A program made the translations under genes and the position numbers. A stretch of DNA of 12,166 bases. Source: Alphaproteobacteria bacterium UBA685 (lineage in GTDB: Bacteria; Pseudomonadota; Alphaproteobacteria; Puniceispirillales; Puniceispirillaceae). Below the pieces are notes generated by a model that was not told the DNA's origin, made no database searches, and saw only the letters and a list, made by a program, of their open reading frames with translations. Positions 1 to 6,886 of the stretch are shown here, piece by piece (position 1 is the first letter of the stretch; the number at the start of each line of letters is the position of its first letter). The stretch is from positions 1 through 12,166 of the forward strand of contig DBMZ01000139.1 of NCBI GenBank assembly GCA_002299005.1, in the 5' to 3' direction.

Positions 1-63
1 TTTGGCTTTGAACACTGGCCCATAAAACCAATGCTCCTTTAAACTTCTAACGGGTTTTAACAT
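1..63 (-). CDS. Type I secretion ABC permease/ATPase, N-terminal fragment (LapB-like), cut by window edge
   Basis: Only the first 21 codons are visible. The frame opens with ATG at position 63 and stays open to the left edge. A good ribosome binding site (AGGAGA, then six bases) precedes the ATG inside the end of the upstream TolC-family gene, and the ATG overlaps that gene's stop codon by 7 bases, a sign of translational coupling. The residues HWFYGPVFKAK resemble the start of LapB-type type I secretion transporters, which begin with a similar His-Trp-Phe-(Trp/Tyr)-Gly-Pro stretch just before the first transmembrane segment. Such proteins sit in the inner membrane and use ATP to drive export of large adhesins or RTX proteins through a fusion protein and an outer-membrane TolC partner. 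The call rests on a short motif plus the TolC neighbour, so the family is likely but not proven. The transmembrane and nucleotide-binding domains lie outside the window. Confidence 0.6.
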   Translation of the reverse strand, partial: MLKPVRSLKEHWFYGPVFKAK

Positions 64-1487
64 TGGTTGTCTCCTAGCTCGATACCCAATAAAGACGTCA
101 GGGTATTGGCAAGAGAGTTAAGGCGCACAAGGCCAAACTCCTGTTGCCACTCTAACTGGGATAGTTCGATCATTTTCTGTGTACGCTCGCCCATTAGCTG
201 GATAATTTGCTGTCGTGAGACAAGCGAATTGCCGACCAATGAGTTCAAGCTTTGATAGCGCCCATCAATATCTTCGATTTGCGCCTTAATCGTCACAATC
301 TCGCCTCTTTGACGGTCAAGGATGATCTGGCCTTGTTGGGTGCCTGTTTCATGATTACGCAGCTGCTCTTCTCGTTGCGAGGTCAGCTCTTTAACTTGCC
401 AGCTTTTTTCCTGCTGACGCGCCTTGTTTGAGCCACCATCATAGAGCGGTACAGATAATTCAAGACGACCAACAAGCTGGTATTCTCTCTCATAATCAGT
501 GACATCAAAGACCGTGGTCTCAAGCACAGAATCAATCACCGGATAGCGTTCATTTGAAATCGCTTCAAGGTCTTCTCTTTGCGCCGCGATACGCGCATCA
601 AGCACACGCACATTCAACCAGTCACGCGCCTCAATCGGCACAACCTCATCTGCGCGCACATCTAAGAAGGTTTGCAATAATGGCAAGGCTTCCTCATAGC
701 TTATCTTGAAACGCGCATTTAATTCCTTTTGCGTTTCTTCAAACCGGCGCTCAGCACGTTGCAGGGCAATCTCGGCATTGAGGACTGATAATTTGGTCTC
801 GCGCACCTGCGCAAGGCCGATAGAGCCGGCTTTTCCTTGTGCTTCAATTGCCTCAACATGCGGGGCAATATCTTGCAAAGCGGTGGTGCGATAAGAGACC
901 TCTTGAAGGGCGCTTTCAATCTGCATCATCACGCGCAAGATATCTTCGACCACAGATGACAGGCTCGACTGATAGCTCAATCGCTCGGCCTGCAGGCTAA
1001 ATTCATTCGACCTGATACGCGCCGAACCGACACCCCAATCATATAAGCGATAGCGTGCGGTTAGCTCTAAATCGTAAATATCATCATAGGCGTGGTTATA
1101 ACCGCGCAATGAGGAAGGCACGGGGTCTGAATTGCTGGTCTTAAAGTTTGACGCAATCTGTCTTTCTCCAGACAGGCTGGCCGATAAATCAAGTTTCTTT
1201 TCCGCCTTTCTTTGCCCTAAGACGAAAATCGCACGGCAAGACCGCGCCGCTGATTGTCGCAATATAGGGTTGTTTAAAAGTTGCGTTTCTAGCGAAAAGG
1301 TCAGCGGCTCAGCCGTAATTTGACCTTTCTCACTGGTTGTTAGCTCGCTTGCATTTGCAGCATGAAAGGCAAAACCACCTGTGACCACAAATACACAAAA
1401 TAAAAATAGAATTAGCTGATATATTTTTATCCGAAAGCTATCTAGCGGATAAAAACAGGCTAAATATAAACGTTCACGCCACGGCAA
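57..1487 (-). CDS. TolC-family outer-membrane efflux/secretion protein of a type I secretion system
   Basis: From a TTG start at 1487 the protein has 476 residues, normal for a TolC-type outer-membrane channel. A hydrophobic signal-peptide core lies at about residues 23-40 and ends in an Ala-Asn-Ala cleavage-type site near residue 46, so export to the outer membrane is expected. Two similar halves follow, each with the hallmark Tyr-Asp-x-Gly at its strand-to-helix transition: YDWG near residue 149 and YDGG near residue 349. Long Gln/Glu/Arg-rich amphipathic helices between them fit the periplasmic tunnel of the OEP fold. The frame also extends to a GTG at 1538, but nothing like a ribosome binding site precedes it. 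AGGAG lies eight bases before the TTG, so I prefer the TTG. The next gene starts inside the stop codon and looks like the partner ABC transporter, which suggests a LapE/AggA-like role in exporting an adhesin or RTX protein rather than drug efflux. The cargo is not in view. Confidence 0.85.
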   Translation of the reverse strand: MPWRERLYLACFYPLDSFRIKIYQLILFLFCVFVVTGGFAFHAANASELTTSEKGQITAEPLTFSLETQLLNNPILRQSAARSCRAIFVLGQRKAEKKLDLSASLSGERQIASNFKTSNSDPVPSSLRGYNHAYDDIYDLELTARYRLYDWGVGSARIRSNEFSLQAERLSYQSSLSSVVEDILRVMMQIESALQEVSYRTTALQDIAPHVEAIEAQGKAGSIGLAQVRETKLSVLNAEIALQRAERRFEETQKELNARFKISYEEALPLLQTFLDVRADEVVPIEARDWLNVRVLDARIAAQREDLEAISNERYPVIDSVLETTVFDVTDYEREYQLVGRLELSVPLYDGGSNKARQQEKSWQVKELTSQREEQLRNHETGTQQGQIILDRQRGEIVTIKAQIEDIDGRYQSLNSLVGNSLVSRQQIIQLMGERTQKMIELSQLEWQQEFGLVRLNSLANTLTSLLGIELGDNQC

Positions 1488-1490
1488 ATG

Positions 1491-1497
1491 ACATTCT
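1491..1497 (-). promoter_or_regulatory. Ribosome binding site deciding the TTG start of the TolC-family gene
   Basis: On the minus strand the bases AGGAG lie eight bases upstream of an in-frame TTG at 1487. No ATG exists in frame before the signal peptide, and the upstream GTG at 1538 has no purine-rich site. An ATG starting in the same stretch is out of frame and closes after six codons. This makes TTG the best-supported start. Confidence 0.55.
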
Positions 1498-1662
1498 CCT
1501 GCATAGGTTTTTCTTATTCCAGCAGGCAGAATAGGCACGCAATCGCTAATAAATCGTAAAGGGAAACAAATAAAATGAACTTTATGGGTTAAAATTAATC
1601 CTTATCCATAGGCGCCTTGGATATGCTACATCAAGAGACAATGACCCAGATGAGAGACCAAG

Positions 1663-2127
1663 ATGATGTTTGATATTGTGCTTTACCAGCCGCAAATTCC
1701 GCCCAATACGGGCAATATCATCCGCCTATGCGCCAATGGCGGCGCGCGTCTCCACCTTATCCACCCGCTTGGTTTTGAGCTCAATGAGAAATCATGTCGG
1801 CGTGCGGGCCTTGATTATCACGCGCTTACCTATATGAGTGAATATGAAGATTGGGATGATTTTAACGCCCGATCTGGCATTAAGCGGCTTTTTGCCATCA
1901 CAAAATTTGGCCAGACGCGCTATGATACGCCGCTTTATCAAAAAGGGGATGGTTTCCTATTTGGCAGAGAGACCACAGGCTTGCCTGATGATATCCACCA
2001 AATCTTTGCAGAAGATAGGAAATTGGCGATTCCCATGATGGCAGGCAATCGCAGTTTGAACCTCGCAAATGCCGCTAGTATCATCCTCTATGAGGCATGG
2101 CGCCAGCATGATTTTAACGGCGCATAG
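1663..2127 (+). CDS. trmL: tRNA (cytidine/uridine-34 2'-O)-methyltransferase
   Basis: TrmL (YibK) transfers a methyl group from S-adenosylmethionine to the 2'-OH of the wobble nucleotide of tRNA-Leu isoacceptors in the cytoplasm, which aids codon reading. The 154-residue length matches this minimal SPOUT enzyme, which has no extra RNA-binding domain. The three SPOUT signatures are visible: NTGNIIR at residues 15-21, FGRETTGLP at 100-108, and an IPM segment at 123-125 followed by RSLNLANA at 130-137, which form the knotted cofactor pocket. The start is the first of two adjacent ATG codons. An in-frame TGA four codons upstream rules out a longer form, and only a weak GAGAG ribosome binding site is present. 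The gene stands alone, divergent from the secretion genes and convergent with the beta-oxidation gene, with 46 bases between their stop codons. Target specificity is inferred from the family. Confidence 0.95.
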   Translation: MMFDIVLYQPQIPPNTGNIIRLCANGGARLHLIHPLGFELNEKSCRRAGLDYHALTYMSEYEDWDDFNARSGIKRLFAITKFGQTRYDTPLYQKGDGFLFGRETTGLPDDIHQIFAEDRKLAIPMMAGNRSLNLANAASIILYEAWRQHDFNGA

Positions 2128-2173
2128 ACGGCTATCTAGGCGCGCTTAAACAAACAGAGACGTGCCACTCATA

Positions 2174-4114
2174 TCAGCCCTTATGAGAATGAAGAGGCCC
2201 GCCTGTATGGCGTGGATAGCCCGTTCCAAATATCATCCCCGCATCGGCAAAATCGGCATGCGCCACATGCCCTTCGGCGACACAATCATAGCAAGCACGG
2301 CGCAACGGCGCTAATAAATGCGCCGCCAAAGCTTGGGCTTTTTGTGCCTCATATGTGCCTCTCATACGGTCAGCTTTTTTACCATCCCAGCGATAAATGC
2401 CAGCCCCTGTTTTGCGCCCTAAATCCTGTGCCGTGATTTTGGCATTTAAATAATCCTTAACCTCACCCGGCATGCCAAGACGCGCGCCCACATCAAAACA
2501 GATATCAAGGCCAATTTGATCAGCCAATTCCAGCGGCCCCATCGGCATGCCATATAACAGCAATGCCTCATCAATTTCATCAGCATCAGTGCCGTTAATA
2601 TGCGCCTCAATGGCCGCAAAAATATAAGGCAGCAAGGCACGGTTCACCAAAAAGCCGGGGCTGTTTTGCACCTTTATCGGCAATTTCCCGATTTGCCCCG
2701 CAAATTGCATCAACCGCTCACAATCAGCTGGCTCATTCACAGGACGATGTATCACCTCAATCAAGGGCATCACTGTTGCAGGGTTAAAGAAATGCAGCCC
2801 CATCAGACGGTTTGGTGCCGTCATCTTGCCCGCGATCTCATCCAAATCAAGGGCCGAGCTATTGGTCGCAAACAGGCAATCTGGCCCATGCAATGCCTCA
2901 AGCTCTTGCCACAAGGCCTGTTTAAGCGGCAATTTTTCAGGCGCGGCTTCGATAACTAAATCAATCAACACAGCATTATCAGGCATAAGGCCACAGGTAA
3001 AACGCGCCAAAGCTTGACGCGCCCGCGCCGCATCGCATTTACGCTCAAAATAGGCTTGCGCACGCTGATAGGCTTTTGCCAAGGCCGCCTCATTCACATC
3101 TGTCAGATAAACATGAAGCCCTTTGAGGCATAAATAAATGGCAATATCTGCGCCCATCGCGCCGGCACCCACCACTTGAACATGGCTAATCGCACTATCA
3201 CCACGGGCTTGTTTTTTGACTCTATCTGTCAGCGCAAAGACGCGCCGCAAATTGGCCGATACCTCATCTAGCATCAGGCGCGGAAAATGGATAAGCTCGC
3301 CATCGACAAGCGCCTGATAATCAGGCCCTGCCATCTCGAAATGAGTGATAATCGCGGCTAAATGGGGAATATGCGCCTCAATGCGCCCGTCCAAATGCGC
3401 TTGTTTCGCCGTCGCAATAATCGCCTCCCACGCATCGCGGTCACAAAATTCACCGAAGGCACGTTTCCCCTTGGCAATAAAATTCATCGCCTCTGCAAGC
3501 CCATCTTCGCTTGCAAACAGCCCATCCGCTAGGCCCGCCTCTATCAGCGCTGATTGCGTTGTAAGTGGTTTGGCTGAGAGGCACATATCAAGGGTTTGAC
3601 GCGCGCCGATAAGACGCGCCGCACGCGCTGTGCCAGCAAAGCCCGGCATCAGGCCAAGATTGGCTTCAGGAAAGCCTGCCATAATGCGCCCGCCCTTACG
3701 GCACAGGCGATAATCGCACGCCAAGGCAAGCTCAAGTCCGCCGCCCAATGCAGGCCCATGCACCAATGCCACACTCACCAAATGCGAATCTGCGATACGG
3801 TCAAGCATCACCATCGCCGCCTTTTGCAAGGCGCGCACATCATGGCTATTCGATAAAGTTTCAAACTCAGTGATATCAGCGCCAAAGACAAAACCGCTTG
3901 GCTTGGCTGAATAGATAATAACCCCCGCAAGCCCCTCTTGCGCTTCCAGCTCATCAAAGGCTGATTGCAATTCGGCTATCATCGCTTGCGAAAGTAAATT
4001 GGCCGATTTGCCGTGATAATCCAGTTCGATATGTGCGATATGTGCGATATGCCCGATTGATGCGATAGATGCGTTTGTTTTATCGCTTGAAATTGTCAGA
4101 TGCTGATAGCTCAT
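2174..4114 (-). CDS. Bifunctional enoyl-CoA hydratase / 3-hydroxyacyl-CoA dehydrogenase (FadJ/FadB-like), short C-terminus
   Basis: This is a multifunctional beta-oxidation enzyme: it hydrates trans-2-enoyl-CoA, then oxidises the 3-hydroxyacyl-CoA with NAD+. The N-terminal crotonase domain (about residues 1-200) has the oxyanion-hole stretch FVFGADITEF and both catalytic glutamates, Glu128 in GGGLELALACD and Glu150 in FPEANLG. The dehydrogenase part has a Rossmann motif, GAGAMG, at 316-321, then catalytic His441 in GLHFFNP, Glu453, and Asn491 in GFLVNR. I chose ATG at 4114 because GGAG lies seven bases before it; a GTG two codons upstream has no such site. The product is 646 residues against about 700-715 for E. 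coli FadB/FadJ. It ends a few residues after the GTGYPRHTGGPL motif, so the last C-terminal helices are missing; whether this is lineage-normal or a truncation cannot be told here. A short repeat near the N-terminus inserts residues before the first strand. No thiolase partner is adjacent. Confidence 0.92.
   Translation of the reverse strand: MSYQHLTISSDKTNASIASIGHIAHIAHIELDYHGKSANLLSQAMIAELQSAFDELEAQEGLAGVIIYSAKPSGFVFGADITEFETLSNSHDVRALQKAAMVMLDRIADSHLVSVALVHGPALGGGLELALACDYRLCRKGGRIMAGFPEANLGLMPGFAGTARAARLIGARQTLDMCLSAKPLTTQSALIEAGLADGLFASEDGLAEAMNFIAKGKRAFGEFCDRDAWEAIIATAKQAHLDGRIEAHIPHLAAIITHFEMAGPDYQALVDGELIHFPRLMLDEVSANLRRVFALTDRVKKQARGDSAISHVQVVGAGAMGADIAIYLCLKGLHVYLTDVNEAALAKAYQRAQAYFERKCDAARARQALARFTCGLMPDNAVLIDLVIEAAPEKLPLKQALWQELEALHGPDCLFATNSSALDLDEIAGKMTAPNRLMGLHFFNPATVMPLIEVIHRPVNEPADCERLMQFAGQIGKLPIKVQNSPGFLVNRALLPYIFAAIEAHINGTDADEIDEALLLYGMPMGPLELADQIGLDICFDVGARLGMPGEVKDYLNAKITAQDLGRKTGAGIYRWDGKKADRMRGTYEAQKAQALAAHLLAPLRRACYDCVAEGHVAHADFADAGMIFGTGYPRHTGGPLHSHKG
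4027..4071. repeat. Degenerate 9-bp tandem repeat inside the beta-oxidation gene
   Basis: Five consecutive 9-base units each begin with CGAT on the plus strand: two identical CGATATGTG units, then CGATATGCC, CGATTGATG and CGATAGATG. On the coding (minus) strand they give a three-residue periodic peptide in which Ile occupies every third position (SIA, SIG, HIA, HIA, HIE). The unit length is a multiple of three, so copy changes keep the frame. Confidence 0.85.
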
Positions 4115-4249
4115 CCTCACACTCCGAAACAGGTTTAGCCTTTGAGGGAGAGCTTATCGCAGCAAGCCCTTTCAAGAAAGGATTAAGTAGATGGGATGAG
4201 AGCACAACAACACAGCGCTCTAGCAAAATTTTATCATATTAGGAGGCTA

Positions 4250-4339
4250 TGGCGGATGGACGGGGATTCGAACCCCGGAGGGGCGTTAACCCCAACACGC
4301 TTTCCAGGCGTGCGCCTTAAACCGCTCGGCCATCCATCC
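4250..4339 (-). tRNA. tRNA-Ser (anticodon GGA), CCA end encoded
   Basis: Read on the minus strand, the sequence folds as a class II tRNA. The 7-bp acceptor pairs GGATGGA (4333-4339) with TCCATCC (4254-4260), followed by a G discriminator and an encoded CCA (4250-4252). The D-arm has the TGGCCGAG start typical of tRNA-Ser. The anticodon stem CACGC/GCGTG closes a CTGGAAA loop, giving anticodon GGA, which reads UCC and UCU serine codons. The long variable arm (GGGG/CCCC) and a T-arm with the TTCGAAT loop confirm serine identity. No classical terminator with a T-run follows it. It stands alone between the beta-oxidation gene and a divergent small membrane protein gene. Confidence 0.97.
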
Positions 4340-4493
4340 TGCATAAATTAGGCAAAAAGACCAAACGCCTCTGTCGCCATTGAGGCCCACAATAACCAAA
4401 GCAACTTTCAAAAGCCAGATATCATCAATAAAAAACACATAAATATGATGATTTGATCTTGCCATTTTTCGTAAATTCGCAGACCTTTTACAC

Positions 4494-4856
4494 ATGATAG
4501 CTCGTATATTTCAAATTTTAGGCGCCATCGCAACGCTCTCAGCCCTATGGCTGTTCTGGCAAGATGTGCGCAACTCACAAGCACCTGCCAAATTATTGGG
4601 CCAGCTATGGTATGAGGCAGCACCGCAATCACTCCAGCTTACAGAGGCAGTGATTGACCGCTATATCGACCCTTGTGGCCTGATGCCCTTTTTGGGATGC
4701 GATACATTCCTATGGCACCCGCTCATCGCGACCTTGCTTAATTGGCCAGCCGGTCTTGTATTGGGGCTTATGGGCGTTATCATGCTTGTGCTCTCATCGC
4801 TTCGTAGCAAGACAGGACGCAAGACAGCCCGTTCTTTAAAAAAAGAAGGCCGTTAA
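4494..4856 (+). CDS. Small two-helix membrane protein of unknown function
   Basis: I do not recognise a named family. The 120-residue product has a hydrophobic N-terminal segment at about residues 5-22, which could be a membrane anchor or uncleaved signal. A roughly 60-residue middle follows, with a WYEAAPQSLQL...VIDRY stretch, and a second membrane segment lies at about 83-102. The tail is strongly basic (RSKTGRKTARSLKKEGR), which by the positive-inside rule would be cytoplasmic, leaving the middle periplasmic. Two cysteines (61 and 69) bracket a short loop in that middle region and could form a disulfide. The general look (WY...L..Q..I.RY...W...LLxWPA) recalls conserved hypothetical proteins of alphaproteobacteria, from memory only. 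No clear ribosome binding site precedes the ATG. The gene is convergent with lepA and shares its terminator; its last codons lie in a 17-bp tandem duplication, so the basic tail may be recent. Confidence 0.75.
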   Translation: MIARIFQILGAIATLSALWLFWQDVRNSQAPAKLLGQLWYEAAPQSLQLTEAVIDRYIDPCGLMPFLGCDTFLWHPLIATLLNWPAGLVLGLMGVIMLVLSSLRSKTGRKTARSLKKEGR

Positions 4857-4870
4857 AAAAAGAGGGCCGT
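4836..4870. repeat. 17-bp tandem duplication spanning a stop codon and a terminator arm
   Basis: The 18-base strings at 4836-4853 (TTAAAAAAAGAAGGCCGT) and 4853-4870 (TTAAAAAAAGAGGGCCGT) differ at one base and are offset by 17. The first copy encodes the last residues of the small membrane protein. The second supplies the A-tract and left hairpin arm of the terminator. The TAA stop codon falls at the junction. Confidence 0.85.
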
Positions 4871-4900
4871 CAAACGCGGCCCCCTCACAGTCTCTTTTTT
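4855..4900. terminator. Bidirectional rho-independent terminator between the small membrane protein gene and lepA
   Basis: GAGGGCCG (4862-4869) pairs with CGGCCCCCTC (4877-4886), with two extra C residues bulged, across a 7-base loop. Seven A residues (4855-4861) give a T-run for minus-strand transcripts, which end lepA. A T-rich run at 4891-4900 lies a few bases past the other arm and can serve the plus-strand gene. The lepA stop codon overlaps that T-run. Confidence 0.8.
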
Positions 4901-6701
4901 AATTATCGCCCATTTGCAGTGCTTTAAAGAAAGCATCTTGCGGGATATCCACCTTACCAAATTGGCGCATACGCTTTTTGCCTTCTTTTTGCTTTTCCAG
5001 CAATTTTTTCTTACGACTGACATCACCGCCATAACATTTAGCCGTCACATCTTTGCGCAAGGCTGAGATAGTCTCTCTGGCAATTACCTTGCCACCGATA
5101 GCGGCTTGCAGGGCGATCTTAAACATCTGGCGCGGCACCAAATCTTTGAGCCTTGCACAAATCGCACGCCCTCTTGTCTCTGACTGCTCACGATGCACAA
5201 TCATCGATAGCGCATCAACAGGGTCACTATTGACCAAGATAGAGACCTTGACCAAATCACCCTCAATATAAGAATCCATCTGATAATCAAATGACGCATA
5301 GCCCTTTGTCACAGATTTCAGGCGGTCATAAAAATCAAACACAACCTCGTTCAACGGCAGGCGATAGACAACCATCGCACGACTACCGGCATAGGTCAGG
5401 TCAATCTGCTCACCACGTCGCTCAGTACAAAGCGTCAGAACAGAGCCAAGATATTCATCAGGCGTCATAATCGTCGCCTTAATCCACGGCTCTTCGATAT
5501 TATTGATCCGCGTCACCTCTGGCATATCAGCCGGGTTATGCATCTCAAGAACAGACCCATCCGACATATTCAAATGATACACCACAGATGGCGCTGTTGA
5601 AATCAACTCAAGATTAAATTCGCGCGCCAGACGCTCTCTGATGACTTCCATATGAAGCAGACCCAAAAAGCCGCAACGGAACCCAAAACCAAGCGCCGCT
5701 GATGTTTCTGCCTCAAAAGAAAAAGAACTATCATTCAAAGACAGCTTCTCAAGCGCTTCACGAAGCATCGTAAATTCAGCTGTATCCATCGGGAACATGC
5801 CACAAAAAACAACTGGCACAGATGGCTTAAAGCCCGGCAATGCATCAGAACAAGGCTTGCGCTCTTCGGTGATAGTATCGCCAACCTTGGCATCTGATAC
5901 CGTCTTCACACCTGCGTTAATAAAGCCAACTTCACCAGGGCCAAGCTGGTCAACCATATCAGGCTTTGGACAAAAGACGCCGACACGCTCTACCACGTGC
6001 GAGGCACCAGAGGCCATCATGCGGATTTTCATCCCCTTTTTCAGCGTCCCATCTTTGACACGCACCAAGGTCATGACACCCAAATAGGGATCATACCAGC
6101 TATCAACCAGTAACGCCTTTAGCGGCGCGTTTGCATCACCAGACGGAGCAGGCAAATTCTGCACCACAGCTTCTAGGACATCTGGAATACCCATGCCTGT
6201 TTTCGCAGAGACAGCGATCGCATCACTGGCATCAAGGCCGATAACATCTTCGATTTGTGCCTTCACACGCTCTGGCTCAGCGGCAGGCAAATCCATCTTA
6301 TTCAAAACTGTTATCAGATCATGATCCGCTTCAATCGCTTGATAGACATTCGCCAATGTCTGCGCTTCAACACCTTGCGAGGCATCAACCACCAAAAGCG
6401 ATCCTTCACAAGCCGAAAGCGAGCGTGATACCTCATAGCCGAAATCCACATGGCCCGGCGTATCCATCAGGTTCAACACATAGGTTTCACCATCCTGCGC
6501 CTTATAATTCAAACGCACCGTCTGCGCCTTAATGGTAATGCCACGCTCGCGCTCAATATCCATATTATCGAGCACTTGTTCAGACATCTCACGGTCACTC
6601 AGCCCGCCACAATGGCTAATCAGCCTATCAGCGATCGTTGATTTACCGTGGTCGATATGGGCAACAATAGAAAAATTGCGGATATTTTTTAAATCAGTCA
6701 T
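4899..6701 (-). CDS. lepA: Elongation factor 4 (LepA), ribosome-associated GTPase
   Basis: LepA is a translational GTPase that binds the ribosome and has been linked to back-translocation, stress tolerance and 30S assembly. The 600-residue length is standard. The GTPase motifs are all present: G1 AHIDHGKST at 14-22, G2 RGITI at 53-57, G3 DTPGH at 80-84, G4 NKMD at 134-137 and G5 SAKTG at 165-169. EF-G-like beta-barrel and alpha/beta domains follow, with the family stretch [14 protein letters not shown]. The LepA-specific C-terminal domain ends in the basic tract with [24 protein letters not shown]. There is no EF-G domain IV, which separates it from FusA. The ATG at 6701 has only a weak GAG-type ribosome binding site. 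The gene is divergent from leuA and ends in the shared terminator. It is not paired here with lepB, its partner in E. coli. Confidence 0.98.
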   Translation of the reverse strand: MTDLKNIRNFSIVAHIDHGKSTIADRLISHCGGLSDREMSEQVLDNMDIERERGITIKAQTVRLNYKAQDGETYVLNLMDTPGHVDFGYEVSRSLSACEGSLLVVDASQGVEAQTLANVYQAIEADHDLITVLNKMDLPAAEPERVKAQIEDVIGLDASDAIAVSAKTGMGIPDVLEAVVQNLPAPSGDANAPLKALLVDSWYDPYLGVMTLVRVKDGTLKKGMKIRMMASGASHVVERVGVFCPKPDMVDQLGPGEVGFINAGVKTVSDAKVGDTITEERKPCSDALPGFKPSVPVVFCGMFPMDTAEFTMLREALEKLSLNDSSFSFEAETSAALGFGFRCGFLGLLHMEVIRERLAREFNLELISTAPSVVYHLNMSDGSVLEMHNPADMPEVTRINNIEEPWIKATIMTPDEYLGSVLTLCTERRGEQIDLTYAGSRAMVVYRLPLNEVVFDFYDRLKSVTKGYASFDYQMDSYIEGDLVKVSILVNSDPVDALSMIVHREQSETRGRAICARLKDLVPRQMFKIALQAAIGGKVIARETISALRKDVTAKCYGGDVSRKKKLLEKQKEGKKRMRQFGKVDIPQDAFFKALQMGDN

Positions 6702-6744
6702 GGCACTCTTTTACCCTGTTTGGCGCCTAATGAAAAGAGAGGAG

Positions 6745-6807
6745 ATGGCCTTAATTTTGGCCAATTGCCGCACCTTTATATGCCACCAACTGGCTTGGCG
6801 CATATAA
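6745..6807 (+). promoter_or_regulatory. Candidate 20-codon leader ORF and inverted repeat upstream of leuA (weak)
   Basis: In the 185-base gap between lepA and leuA, an ATG at 6745 follows a purine-rich AGAGAGGAG directly, with too little spacing for an ideal ribosome binding site. It opens a 20-residue frame, MALILANCRTFICHQLAWRI, ending at 6807, with three Leu and three Ile codons. Its last part lies in an inverted repeat, TATATGC (6777-6783) with GCATATA (6800-6806). A second pair follows, CAAAAGC (6814-6820) with GCTTTTG (6850-6856). No run of four leucine codons and no hairpin with a T-run is visible, so classical attenuation is not shown. Confidence 0.2.
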
Positions 6808-6886
6808 GCGGCCCAAAAGCCTATCCAAAGTCACTAGAAGTTTAGCCTTGCTTTTGTTAGACTGGCTGCAAAACTAACTATTCACT

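Noticed and set aside
1539..1662. Promoters in the AT-rich gap between the TolC-family gene and trmL
   Set aside because: No -35/-10 pair with proper spacing stood out on either strand.
2600..2959. 119-codon plus-strand frame inside the beta-oxidation gene
   Set aside because: It lies antisense to conserved catalytic segments of the dehydrogenase domain, has no recognisable motif, and is best explained by the codon pattern of the real gene.
4199..4221. Hairpin downstream of tRNA-Ser on the minus strand (7 bp with one G-U pair, 9-base loop) as a terminator
   Set aside because: No T-run follows the stem, so it does not meet the usual terminator pattern and could be chance.
4250..4339. tRNA-Ser as an integration (att) site for a mobile element
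   Set aside because: No repeat of the tRNA 3' end and no integrase gene appear in the window; the flanks are housekeeping genes.
6745..6807. Classical leucine attenuator for leuA
   Set aside because: It lacks a leucine codon run and a stem followed by T residues, so it is kept only as a weak candidate leader.
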